Assembly: GCF_026213295.1 (NCBI RefSeq)
Contig: NC_079432.1
Coordinates: forward strand, 9,096,392 to 9,160,391
Origin: Gadus chalcogrammus
Taxonomy: Eukaryota > Chordata > Actinopteri > Gadiformes > Gadidae
Reading direction: 5' to 3'
DNA: 64,000 nt
How positions within the stretch are numbered: the first letter of the stretch is position 1; every line of letters begins with the position of its first letter. The notes under the pieces are model-generated. The model was not told the origin of the DNA, searched no databases, and saw only the letters and a program-made list of their open reading frames with translations. Positions 44,448-55,400 of this stretch are shown here, in pieces. Both the position numbers and the translations under genes were made by a program.

Positions 44448-44598
44448 GGGTGCACTCACACTAGGCCATCTGGCCGTGGCCGTTTTCACACCTAACCGTG
44501 CTCAAATCTGCCAGTGTGAGTGTGGCCCGTTGAGAACACGTGTGAAAGTGTGAAAACGGCCAACGGCCAGGGCCAGATGGCTTAGTGTGAGTGCACCC
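44448..44598. mobile_element. palindromic MITE, GGGTGCACTCACACTA ends
   Basis: A 151-bp imperfect palindrome. The left arm starts GGGTGCACTCACACTAGGCC and the right arm, on the opposite strand, starts GGGTGCACTCACACTAAGCC. The match continues through CATCTGGCC and TGGCCGTT to TTTTCACAC. The centre (about 44500-44545) is itself partly inverted. It is far too short to code for anything. It resembles fish hAT-like palindromic MITEs. I see no convincing target duplication, probably because the left end abuts the GT/G array. Confidence 0.8.
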
Positions 44599-44614
44599 TT
44601 GATGTCAAATGATT

Positions 44615-44772
44615 GTTGAATCACTAAGCAGATGCTCCTCTCCGAAAAGACTCTGAATTCAGATACAGGTCATTAAGAGGCGGGTATCTTGCTCAAGGAT
44701 GCCTACAGGTGCAGTGCAGACATTGGGAATCGAACCCAAACCCTTTTCAGGTGTGCCAGTTGACACCGCAGC
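44615..44772 (-). mobile_element. tRNA-derived SINE, minus orientation
   Basis: On the minus strand: B-box-like GGGTTCGATTCCC (plus GGGAATCGAACCC at about 44729-44741), central CTTGAGCAAGATACCCGCCT, and a tail AGTCTTTTCGGAGAGGAGCA then TCTGCTTAGTGATTC (about 44618-44655). It starts 17 bp after the MITE at 44448-44598. Same family as the 5843 and 49825 copies. Confidence 0.75.
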
Positions 44773-47700
44773 CACAAAATGATCCAGTAGCCTGTCTTTA
44801 TGGGATTCATTTAAATTCCACATTTTCTCTCCCTGGCTGGAGTTGAGTCAAGAGTTTCTGTCATTTCACTCTCAAGTCCAACAAAACAGTCAAATTTGCA
44901 AACTAAATGTGTCAATTCTTCATATATCCTTTTCCTCCCAATGGGATCTGAATGAATTTACAGAAGAAAGGGATGGGAGATGGAAGGGTGTTGTCCCCCT
45001 CAGACACCTTTTTAAAAGGACCTGATTGGTGTCATTCAAATCGTTTGATACTGCCACAAAAAAGGAGATAAGGGAGGGGTAATTCAATTTTTTTAGAGAG
45101 GGCCAGGCTGGGCCTTAACTTCAACACGTTGACTAGGGGGACGATTTTACAGAGATGACTTTGAAAAACCGCAAAGACCCGCTTCAATACGTTTTTGTGT
45201 GAAACGACCACAGAGAGCATTGTACTTTGGATTACCAACACGTGGCGGCGATTTCCCTTGGTGAGAAAGGTGAAAATTGCTATCGTTTCTGAGACTTCTG
45301 CAGCAGAATCGGAAGAAATAGGTCACTGGCACATCTCGAAACCCATTGAAATGTTAATAAAACTCCAAATAAGATACTGTATTAGCTCTGTGACCTACTT
45401 TCATCCCGCCGTGAAACACATTCACCGAATACAAACCGCGGCTGTCCTTCAAACTCGGGCTGCCGCCAGAATACAGCCTGCAAAAACCATAATCTGACAG
45501 TTGAAGTTAAAGCGAAGCGGCCCGCCGTGTTCTGAAGCTTTGTGAGCTTTCCGCTGGTTTGCCTGGCCCCCTTTCTCCATGGATCCCTCCATCAGCGTCG
45601 ACTCCATCGTCACGACGTACCTCCGACCATGTGTAACATCCCCATGCCTCTGTGAACCCTGATCCCTCACCCCCCACGCCCAGCAGGTGAGTCCGCCCTC
45701 CCTGCCAGTCCTTCTTGACATTTAGCTTGGATCTGGGAGCCATCTGTTGATGCGATGAGCTGTTTGCTTATGGCTTCTCACATGAAATACCCCCCACACC
45801 CACCCACCCACCCCCCATCCACATGCAGGGCAGTCCGCGCTCCTGAGTTGTTTACAATGCAGCTGTTCATCATTTCTCCCTTCCTGCCTGCCTGACTGCC
45901 TGGCTCTCCGTTTGGATTGGATGGACTGTTTGCTGTGATAGGAGCGTTTCCAAGCACCTTGGCTGGGGAGGACTAGGGTGTAAATCAATAGGGTCATACC
46001 GATCCAAGAACGCAATGGCTCGGGGGCAAGGCTGGCGGGGACGGGGGGAATGGGGGAGGGATAAGGGCAAGGTAGCCCTGGCAATAGACCCGACGCCCAT
46101 GTGAGGGTTAGCCTGAAAAGACGCCAGAGTTTTAGATTTGATCGCTGCGTGAATGTGATTTAAAGGTCCCATCGGTCGCTCGTGACTGCAGTGGATTGTT
46201 TAGCGTTCATCGTTTTTTACTCATGTTTACCTTGAGAGTGAGCAGTCAGAGGTCAGGGTTTTCTGTCATTCGAACTGAGGATTTGAAACGGCTTTGTGTA
46301 TGTCCAACCGAGAGTGAAAACTGACATACCAAGTGAGAGACAGAATAGCTTGAAAATGTATATAACATAGCATGGTTTTTTTCTTTGATAGAGTTATTGG
46401 TTTAAAACGGTATTGTGTCTTTAGGTTTCAGGTTAGAGTTGGTGTATCAATTGGGATTGCTTGCATAGAGCAAAGAATCAAGGCTTGTTGATAAGGTACT
46501 TCTGAGGTCATCTCACTTCGGTTTCAACCAACTCTATTCTACTCTGTTTTGTGTCTTTGGCCATGGAGCTCTCTTTATATAAAGCAGAGATCCCAGTCAG
46601 GAATGTTTCTCTTTAGGTTTCTAATAGAGCATATAATTGCGGTTAATATGTTGTCCTAATTTCCGGGGGCCGTATCGTTTTCAAATCTGATTAATATCCT
46701 GCCTCAGTGAAGCCATGGCACTATTTGGGCGGATTTTACAGACATTTCAGTGACCAGCTGAATACACAAAACTATTTTGAGTGGGGACACGTTTTTGCAC
46801 ACCGTTTAACATTACTAGTTGATTAAGGTAACTGGTTTATCCGTCATCACCTTCAAAACGACAGCTGTAGTTTTGTTCATGTAAACAGAACAATTTGAGT
46901 ATTATTGTAATTACGTTGGTGTTTATAAAGCAGAACAAGCGTACGCGCGATTAGCCGTTTTGTATCCCTGCGTGTTAATGGCGAGGACAGTAGCGCAAGG
47001 TCACAGGCTGAGAAAACAGCTCTCTCGCAGCTGGCAAAACAAGACAACTAGAACCCAGACATGAACGAGAATCATTATGCAATTTGTGGGAGAATACATT
47101 GTCGGCATTGGCTAACAGGCGTAGCCAACTGTTGGAAACATCTATAATGGGGAATGTCAAGATAACTATCCAATTTAATAACTGTAATAAAAGGAATGAT
47201 TAGACAGTGGAAGGCAATTCTCATGCGTTAGGATCGAGTGTTGGTTATATTTACTTTGGAATATATTGAGGTCAGGCCATAGATCCACTGTGTGTCTGTG
47301 TGTGTGTGTTGATCTCCGGTTACATCATTATTGTGTGTTGTCCAGACAGCCGGTTTGAACTATTGGAAAGGCCACTGATCAATCGGATCATATAGCATGG
47401 TGCAACAGAAACATTCGGTATGATGATTCAGTTATCTTATGAAGAAATCTTCTAAAACACCCATTAGCGAGCACTCCATCCGACGAAATAAAAGCGGAAA
47501 TAAGCTTGTAAAAAAAAATACAAACAAATGATTAGGTATGAAAAATAAATGAAAACAACACCTTGAGGCTGTAGAGTATTTCATCCCATCTCAGGCATTT
47601 GATTAAATCTGCTAGGTTTACAGTATCAAACACCGGTCTCAAAGGTCTTAAAAAATGAAAATTGCACTTCCCCCCTGCTGTCAGTTGTTAAAACCATGTC

Positions 47701-48413
47701 ATTATTTACTCTGCGGAAACCTGTCTCCTGTGCTCTGCATGGCTATGAAACCAGGCTTTTTTTTTTTTTTTTTTAAAGACATGAGTTAAAACCCTCTATG
47801 GATATGGTCTTTCTCTCTGAAACCCTCTAAATGTAGGGGCTTAGCCACGGGCCTATAGCTTTGGCCTCTACATCCAGAAGGTCAGCTCGGAGGGGATCGG
47901 GCCTTGTCTTCCTCTGAGATAGGGCAGGGATCATGGGCTGTAGGGGTCTTTGTTCGAGCTACGGGGAGCGCACCATAATGGATAAAACATCCCCGACTCA
48001 CCTCTTCCAAAACTTCTCTGTAAAGAGCTGAATGGGGAGAGGATGTCATGAGAGCATGTGTTGGATTCCACGCAGGCTTTCGTTTCAGATAACCCCGACA
48101 GCCGAGACAGGTCGTAAACCCTGAAAACAAATAGATACCTCTCTCTGTTTATGGATATAATGTGGACCTGGGGGAGGGTTAAATAAAATCGGGGGTTATG
48201 CAGGTTCCAAGCAATAAAAGCCTGGAGAGAGAAGCATGGCCCTTTTAACGGCCTGCCGATATTTAAACATGGCCGCTCTCCAGCTCCAATAAAACTAGTT
48301 TTTCGTCAGTTTTCTCTTTCTTTCTTTCAATGTGGCTCCTTTTTCTCTTAAAGGTCTCGGTGGATGGCTATGAGTCAGAAAGAAAAGTCGAATGGTAGAA
48401 TAGAAATGGATTA
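44773..48413. other. 3.6 kb unique sequence, no gene seen
   Basis: The longest repeat-poor stretch in the window. T runs lie at about 47757-47774. The 100-codon plus frame at 45195-45497 and the 120-codon minus frame at 45722-46084 have no recognisable domain. No transposon ends were found. It could hold conserved non-coding elements. Confidence 0.4.
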
Positions 48414-48421
48414 AAAACTAT

Positions 48422-49194
48422 TAGGGCTGTCACTTTTTCCAAAAATGAAATTCGAATGAATTTCGAATGTCCATAATTAATTCGAATACATTCGAATACA
48501 TTCGACCGCCCCCCCCCCCCCCCCCCCCGCCCCCCCCATAGAACACGACAACAGTCTTGATTTTTGACGTATACCTACTGAATTCATAACAGCACAGGAT
48601 AAAAACACATCTTTGATAACACATTTGTAAACACAACAAGAGGAAGCTCCGACACACAAGTGCGGCTGTCTTTTACACATTAACAATAACTGCTCGGAGC
48701 GCGATATGCGGAGCGCATGTCGTCCATGCGGACACAGCCTATATAAACGAACAATCTGTGAGGCCGACCTCCAACACGGCATGCTGCTCTTTTTATTCCT
48801 TACGGAAAGAAAATTACAAGTAGTCTCGCAGCTCTCCGTTACCGTTGCCGCTGCTTCTGTCAGCCGTGCTGTATAAGTCCCCAAACAGGCTGCCCATCGC
48901 GCTCAGCGCAGCAGCGGACTTTTCTCCCTGTCGTTTGCGATCAGTGTCGGTCTCCGTTTCAGTGAGCTTGTGTGAGAGGCTTTCAGTCACGAGATGTTTC
49001 TGTGCAGGGGAAAGGTGGACTAACCGGGAGAAGCGGGGATCCATGAGGGCCGCTTTATTGAGGAGAAGCCACTCGCCGCTGTCTTCTTCATTGCGCATTT
49101 TTACAGTTCGAATGGAGAATTACACTTCGAATTCGAACTTTTCACCCCACCTTCGAACGAATATTCGAACTTCGAATAAAAAGTGACAGCCCTA
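48422..49194 (-). mobile_element. hAT element, TAGGGCTGTCACTTTTT ends, transposase remnant
   Basis: Perfect 17-bp terminal inverted repeats TAGGGCTGTCACTTTTT are flanked by an exact 8-bp target duplication AAAACTAT (48414-48421 and 49195-49202). Subterminal TTCGAAT words are repeated at both ends. The 773-bp body carries a 94-codon transposase-like fragment on the minus strand and a C20-G-C8 tract (48509-48537). It derives by internal deletion from a larger autonomous hAT element. Confidence 0.92.
48814..49098 (-). pseudogene. hAT transposase fragment (ZBED-like)
   Basis: A 94-residue frame from ATG (49098) to a stop. Residues about 10-40 read WLLLNKAALMDPRF followed by SRLVHLSPAQKH. The A-L-x-DPRF motif is typical of the region before the C-terminal dimerisation domain in hAT transposases and ZBED proteins. 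The catalytic residues, BED zinc finger and C-terminal hAT dimerisation domain are absent, whereas full-length proteins are several times longer. The frame lies inside a 773-bp element with intact ends, so it is the leftover of an internally deleted transposase gene. Confidence 0.6.
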
Positions 49195-49202
49195 AAAACT
49201 AT

Positions 49203-49824
49203 TGATGGCAATGCTGTTTGTGAACAACAAACAGTGTCCCTTCCATCTCTGGCTATTTCTCTGATGTGAAACTTCTCGATGCGAAAATGTCAAACCTTTA
49301 CCAAGGTGGCCCAATCACTTCAATGGGAGGGAGAGGGAGAGGGAGGGAGAGGGAGGGAGAGAGAGGGAGAGATGGAATTAGGAAGGGTCCCTTTACTTTT
49401 ATCGGCCAATTTTATCCGTCACTCTTTGACCTAAAAAATAAGGAGCATTCTTGCGCACACACATACACTCACACACATACATTCACACACACATGCCCCT
49501 TCAAAGTTAAAGCGGGTGGCATTTCTCAATTTGGAAGATAACACTTTGGGCCATTTCAAGTAAACCGGTCCAATTTGCTGAGGTCAATATTGAGTCTTTT
49601 TATCTGATACAGCATAATGGATATGTTAGTGGGACTGGAAGGTATAGGTGGTGGATCGCCGTTTTTTGATGAAGAAATTGAAACAAACTTAAACGCGCAA
49701 AGACAAGGTGAAACGCAAAGTATTGTTTTAATGACATCGAGTCGATGTCAATACCTCAAACTCCCAGATTGTTCTGTAAAGTAAAGACAAAGTCAAAGTA
49801 AGATATATCGTTCTTTTTGGTGGA
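49203..49824. other. unique sequence with GGGAGA minisatellite and short CA tract
   Basis: A GGGAGA/GGGAGGGAGA tandem repeat at about 49326-49371 and an ACACATAC-type CA tract at 49454-49493. The remainder is unique, with no gene seen. Confidence 0.6.
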
Positions 49825-50100
49825 AGATGCTTTTATCTGAAGTGACTTCAATTGATTTCAGCTATTTTTTTTAAACTCTTTGTTCTTTTAAAAACACTTT
49901 TATTTGTTTGACAGTTCTTTAGCTTCCCTTTACTGCTGTTAGACCTGAATTTACATCAGAGGATGATTAAGTGATATTTCATCAAGTATGGCATCTAGCT
50001 CAAGGATGCCATACTTGAGCAGGGCAGTCTTCCGACATTTGGGTTCAAACCCACAACCTTTTAAGCTGAGATCCAAAAAACAGCCTAACCACTGAAGGAC
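49825..50100 (-). mobile_element. tRNA-derived SINE, minus orientation, with inserted A/T-rich segment
   Basis: On the minus strand: B-box-like GGGTTTGAACCC (plus GGGTTCAAACCC at 50040-50051), central GCTCAAGGATGCC on the plus strand (49998-50010), and a tail GTCACTTCAGATAAAAGCAT (about 49827-49846). Between tail and body lie about 100 extra bases (49858-49955), suggesting an insertion or an atypical subfamily. A perfect 14-bp hairpin spans 49982-50018. Confidence 0.7.
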
Positions 50101-51128
50101 TTTCCTGGGGTAGCCTTAAAACAGGAGCTACAGTGCTAGCATGGAGCGCTAGCATTGGACTCAGCCTGTCTCAACACACTTTATGCTTGACTCGGGTAAT
50201 TAATAGTTTGTCGGTTGGTGTAAAACAGCACGTCCCCATAGGAAACGCACAGGGAATGTGTCTGGATGTATTTAAAGTCAGTTCTAATTCTTCAGAGAAT
50301 TTGTAACACAGTGGAAACGATGAAGCATTAAAAGGCCTTTTAATCACAGTCCAGACTTACGGCGGCGCTCGAAATGAAACAGGAAATAAAATGGATGCAA
50401 AAAAAGGAAAACTGCTCATACTGCACGACTTTAATCGCTCACTTCATTTGATGTGACACACACCCTCGCTGGGCCCTCGTCAAGGAGCAGAGACGATTAT
50501 TTGTATCGGTCGCCGGCTGCGATTGATGCCCACCAAAGACCGGAGCGGGGATTCTCTTAATTAATCCACCACAGCGAGTAATAAAAAGGTGAAATAGTTT
50601 AAGAGGCCGGAAAGACTGGCCCCGCAGTTTGCTTAATTAAGCAGAGTAGACGACGTCTCCACTGGTCCAACAGATAGAGTTTCAGGTGATGTCATGATGC
50701 CGGTTAAAGCTTTCCTTAATTAGATTGTAATTAATGTGTGTGTGGGGTGGGGTGGGGGGGAGGTTTTGGGTTTGGTTTTTAATTAAGGTCTTTGCCAGAC
50801 TAGTGGATTCAACAGAATTATAAATTATATCCAAAAGATTTATTCTTATTGCAGGAGTGTTATGTGTAGCATTTGGTCTTGATTTGGTAAAGGTCTCTAT
50901 TCTGGCCCTAGCAATGGTGTAATAGAAACAAAGGCCTTTTGAGGTACAATCTGTCTGACACCATATTTATGTTGAATATTTACTGTATTTCACTCCTAAT
51001 ATTTCTGCTTTTGGTAATGTAAAAAAAGAAGAAGAAAAAAAGAATGCCATGACAGTGCAAAAGAGAAAACTCTTAACAATTTCCAAAACTCTCTTCCTCA
51101 CTGTCTTCCTCAGCCCCCACTCTTTCCA

Positions 51129-51129
<1 letters not shown>
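50101..51129. other. unique sequence, candidate conserved block at 50330-50680
   Basis: The 50330-50680 stretch is repeat-free, of balanced composition, and carries two strong homeodomain-type words (CTTAATTAATCC near 50557 and GCTTAATTAAGC near 50630, the latter a perfect palindrome). That is the look of a vertebrate enhancer, but only alignment to other fish could show it. Confidence 0.35.

Positions 51130-51173
<44 letters not shown>
51130..51173. repeat. poly-C44 homopolymer
   Basis: Forty-four consecutive C residues, preceded by pyrimidine-rich sequence (from 51091). This is the longest homopolymer in the window. The proline frame through it is an artefact. Confidence 0.95.
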
Positions 51174-51175
<2 letters not shown>

Positions 51176-52405
51176 TATTCTCTCATCCTGCAGACGTGGG
51201 AGCGAGCCAGTTCAGTTCAGGGAGGTGGAGATCAAAGTGTTGGCCAGACAGAACAGCATAGTTACAGTGGCTCAGGATTTGTGTCCATCAACCTAAACCC
51301 CCCTTCTCTCACACTCCTTTGTTCTCCCCCTTAAACCCCCCCACCTCACCCACCCCCCGCACGCACAAGACTTTCCCTCTGAAAAAAAAGATAACATGAT
51401 ATTTTAAAAAGTACATTTTCATTCTTCTCCATGGGAACTAAAAAGAAAATGGGGGCTACAAATACGCACCAATTGTTAAGGAAATAAAACTTGATCAAAC
51501 AGGTAGAGGAACAAGCTGTACTTTTTGTCCAATTTGGTTGAGCCAAAGTGGTTTCGGTTGCTAATTGACAACACTGTGTACAATTGTTTTGTGTGCTCTC
51601 TCTTCTCTCTTCTTTAGAAGTAGGACTCCCACTGTTTGTTCTTCACTGTTATTGAGTGGAGCAGGCAAAGCCAGTGGGAGTCCGTACATCAGAGTACAGC
51701 CTTATATGATCTTGGCACACACGACAACACAACACACATGCCAAAGTGCATACACACACACCCACGTACACATAAGCTTTCTGTCCGGCCCCATTTGTGT
51801 GCATCTCATTCTTTGCCTGTAATGCACAGCATCTCCCCTGCCCTGGCCTGCATGCTGCGAGACAACAGACAGGATGACACCATCCTAAAATAAAAGTAAC
51901 ATGCTGCATCTTTAAGAGCCCCATCTGTGAAGTACCTTTAAAGCACAGGGTGTGAAACCCGTTCACCTGGCATGCTCTGCACTCTTGCTGATGGCGTTCA
52001 TTGACCTGTTTTATTTTAAATATACAAGCTCTGTCATTGTGTGTCTGTGTGTCCCTGTGTGATGTGGGGAAAGGCTAAGCCATTTACAAGAGTGGGCATT
52101 TTCTCAAGGGGTTGAAAAAAAACAACACATACAAATAATTGGGTCTGAGTGCACATGGACGTATAGATTTACTGCGCCTTGCTTTTCTGAGATAAATTAC
52201 AATATCATGGCCGTCGCTGCGGGCCGCTGCCTGGTACCAACCCCCGGGATCGTCGTCAAACTATGAACCCAGACCGGAGTACTATGCCTGGGGTGTGGGA
52301 CCATGGTTCGAGGGGGTACTTGTGACAATTTTTTTTCTGCCTTGTAAGAAGAGGTAGGGATGAGCAATCTCATCTAAGGCTGTGGATATGGGGGATTGAA
52401 TCCAG

Positions 52406-52408
<3 letters not shown>
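51174..52408. other. unique sequence, no gene seen
   Basis: Pyrimidine-rich to about 51360, then non-repetitive. Frames are at most 105 codons and unrecognised. Confidence 0.4.

Positions 52409-52456
<48 letters not shown>
52409..52456. repeat. (GT)n microsatellite
   Basis: Pure GT array of 24 units with unique flanks. Confidence 0.97.
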
Positions 52457-52457
<1 letters not shown>

Positions 52458-55400
52458 AGGGCCGTTTCATGCATTGCTTATACACCTGTAGGGGATGGCA
52501 GTTATTTATGTTATTTGACATATCATGCAATGGAAAAGAGCTACTCAAACAAATTACTCAAAGGCATTCAACTGACCTGAGCTCATTTGTGTCCCTTTGT
52601 CACTACCTTCCTCAGTGGCTTTATGTTTGTGTGTGTGAACACTACATTTGTTAAAGATTCTGACTGAGTTGCTCTCCGCTTCAAAGCACCCCCGCCTCTC
52701 CCTCCCCCCTCTTGGGGGGGCGGGGGGGGGGGAGAGGAAAGGGAGGTGGGCGGTATGCAGCTCATTAAAGACACACCAGGAAACACTTGAACAATCGAGC
52801 ACATTTCAATCACACGCATGGAGACTCTTAAAAGAAAGCATAAACGGGATCAATCGATAACAGCCTCTGAAAGTTAACACTTAAAGTTTAACTTCAAACA
52901 AAGCTTTGTCGGCAATCTCTTGACGACGCTGAGAGTACCGTTCTGGTAGTAGAGGGTAAACCGAACGGAGCCAAGGTCTGTCTTTCTGTGGCATTAAAAC
53001 GAGAGCAACAAACAACCTAATTCAATAAAGTGAACTCCAAAAATACCATGCAGCCATGGCTGAAGCAGGCTATGAGGTCAGTGAGGTCCAGACCTTGTTA
53101 ACTCTTTTATAGGCAAAAAATAAGATAAGGAAACAAAAAACAACTGAATAAACAATCTGTGGTTGAGAACTTCTCCAAGATGAGTGCCTGCTTGATTCAG
53201 TTTAGACTGGTTCCTTTATATCGGGTGGTGCGAGTGCCCCCCCGCCTCCACTCAACAAAACCGACCCTCCCACCCGCAACTGAAGCCACATCGCCGCACC
53301 CCCCGAACCCCACTACTTCTCAAACCCTGGCTACGGCCCTGCATACTTAATGTAGAGCAAGTGCTTCTGTCATCCGTATAGGGTAATATATTGTGCTATT
53401 ACAATGTGTTAATGTTAATGGCGCTACACAAATAAAGTTTATTAGAAAGATTTACTCATAGATGAGGACTTCCTTTTTCCCCTTTCTTCCCACTCTTAAT
53501 ATACCCGGGATAAGAGGAAGTTCAGGTAAAACATCTTAAACGGCCGACAGCTCCCGGCAGCAGCCTCTATATCACTGTAAATAATTCACAGATAGCGTAG
53601 CTCGCTAACACCAAGGCCAGCCCCTAGCCTCTGCCAGCATGTACTTCATCTTGCTCACCGCAAAAGTCCCTGTAGCACTACTATTGACCCAGGGCAGCCA
53701 TCTTGAGGCAGCGGCAGCAGAGAACATTACTTTGGAATGTTCCAAGTTGCACTTTCTTCATTAGGTGCCAAAATTTACAAGCCGAATTCGATTTTGTGCC
53801 TTTTATCTTTATTTGCTGTAAATTTCAAACTGATGGGCGCTGTTGAAAAAATGTCTCTGTCTCTGTCTCTGTCTCTCTCTATCTCTCTCTGATCTGTGTC
53901 GAGGAAACTTGAACTTGACAAACTTTTGGCCATGACTGCTCAGACTAGTGTAGACAAATTACACTTTTATAGATTTATTGCTGGACCAGCTTTAGGAAAC
54001 ACATTGAAGTTGAAATGAATGATTTATATCATTTGAATCTGTGTGCTTTTCAAAAGAGCTAAATATATCCAATGATTGCCATCCATGTCCACTCTGACAT
54101 AATGACATTTGTACCCTGTGGGCTGTATGCAAATCTATGTGCAAGCTCTTAAGTGACTTAATACATTTACCAAAACACAAATTTAATCAAACAGAATGCT
54201 ATTGGCACATAGAACAGCAAAGGAGGCAGGAAATGAGGGAAGAGAGAACTCATACAATTCATCTGCGATGGTAACGCCACCATTTTAGCAAATCTTAATT
54301 ATCAAGATGGAGGGACCTTTAAGCGCACGTTTCCCGTCATTGACGGAAATTTCCTCGCATCGTTTTAAATCAGACACTCTCTCTCTCATTTTATTAGCTT
54401 TGAGACCTGTGCTGAGTAAACACTTTTAAAATTGAAGGTGAGAAACCCCCCCCTCTTCTTTGGAGCATAAAAAATGCATCAAGCAAGCACCGTAAGTGTA
54501 CACCCAGTATATCATTCTGTGGGAAACACAGGAGCTTTTATTCCAGAGCTCAGCCCTGGCCACCTCTTGGCTTCAACGCCGTTAAACAGTTCCTCTTTTG
54601 ATCGTTCATCAAATTTATGGATATCTTATTTTCACATGGGCAGCAGGTTGAAGTGCCATATATGTAAATGTGGATAAGTACACACCTACATACTGTGGGT
54701 TTGCTGTGTTTTTATGGTATCACTTTACACTCACAGTTTGACAGGTGAATTGGCGTCCCTTTGCTTTATATTGGCTATTGACACCGTTACATTGCAGGTA
54801 GGAAGCATTAAGGCCCGGTCTAAACCTGGCTCTGACCCTGTTATAGAAACAGCCCCCTGCATCACAGCCATACAGCAAAGCCTACCAAACGAATAATGTC
54901 ATACTGTCATCAACCTACCATTACCCTCATGCAGTGCTGTGGAGATTATTCCAAATATGCCATTGTACATCCCCAATAAAGCAAAGTCAGACGGTTGCAA
55001 TTGGCCCAGATGAACAGTAAACCTCTTCTTTAATGACGTTGAAACAGCGTACTTATTTAGCTTCTATTAAACACTGCTCCTATCTCCTCTTGCTCGATCG
55101 CTGCCTGCTTCCGCTCCTCTCCGAGAAGTTATAGCGAGCAAGTAATAAGAAGGACGATGTCTGAAAGGGACTGGAACTCAGCCTTTGCTGCGCTCAGGTG
55201 AAGCGACTCTGTTCTGTCAATTTCAAGTGACGCTTTCGCTATCGACAGTGGACCTGCTCATCCGTGTAATGGCTGCCTTTCTTTAAGCGGCTGACCCAAA
55301 AACGTGACAGACCTATGGAACGCATAGGCTATCATATATTGTATAACCCCATTGGGAAAAGCAAAGTCACAATTTCACTATTTTTTCTCCCAGGGTTGGT

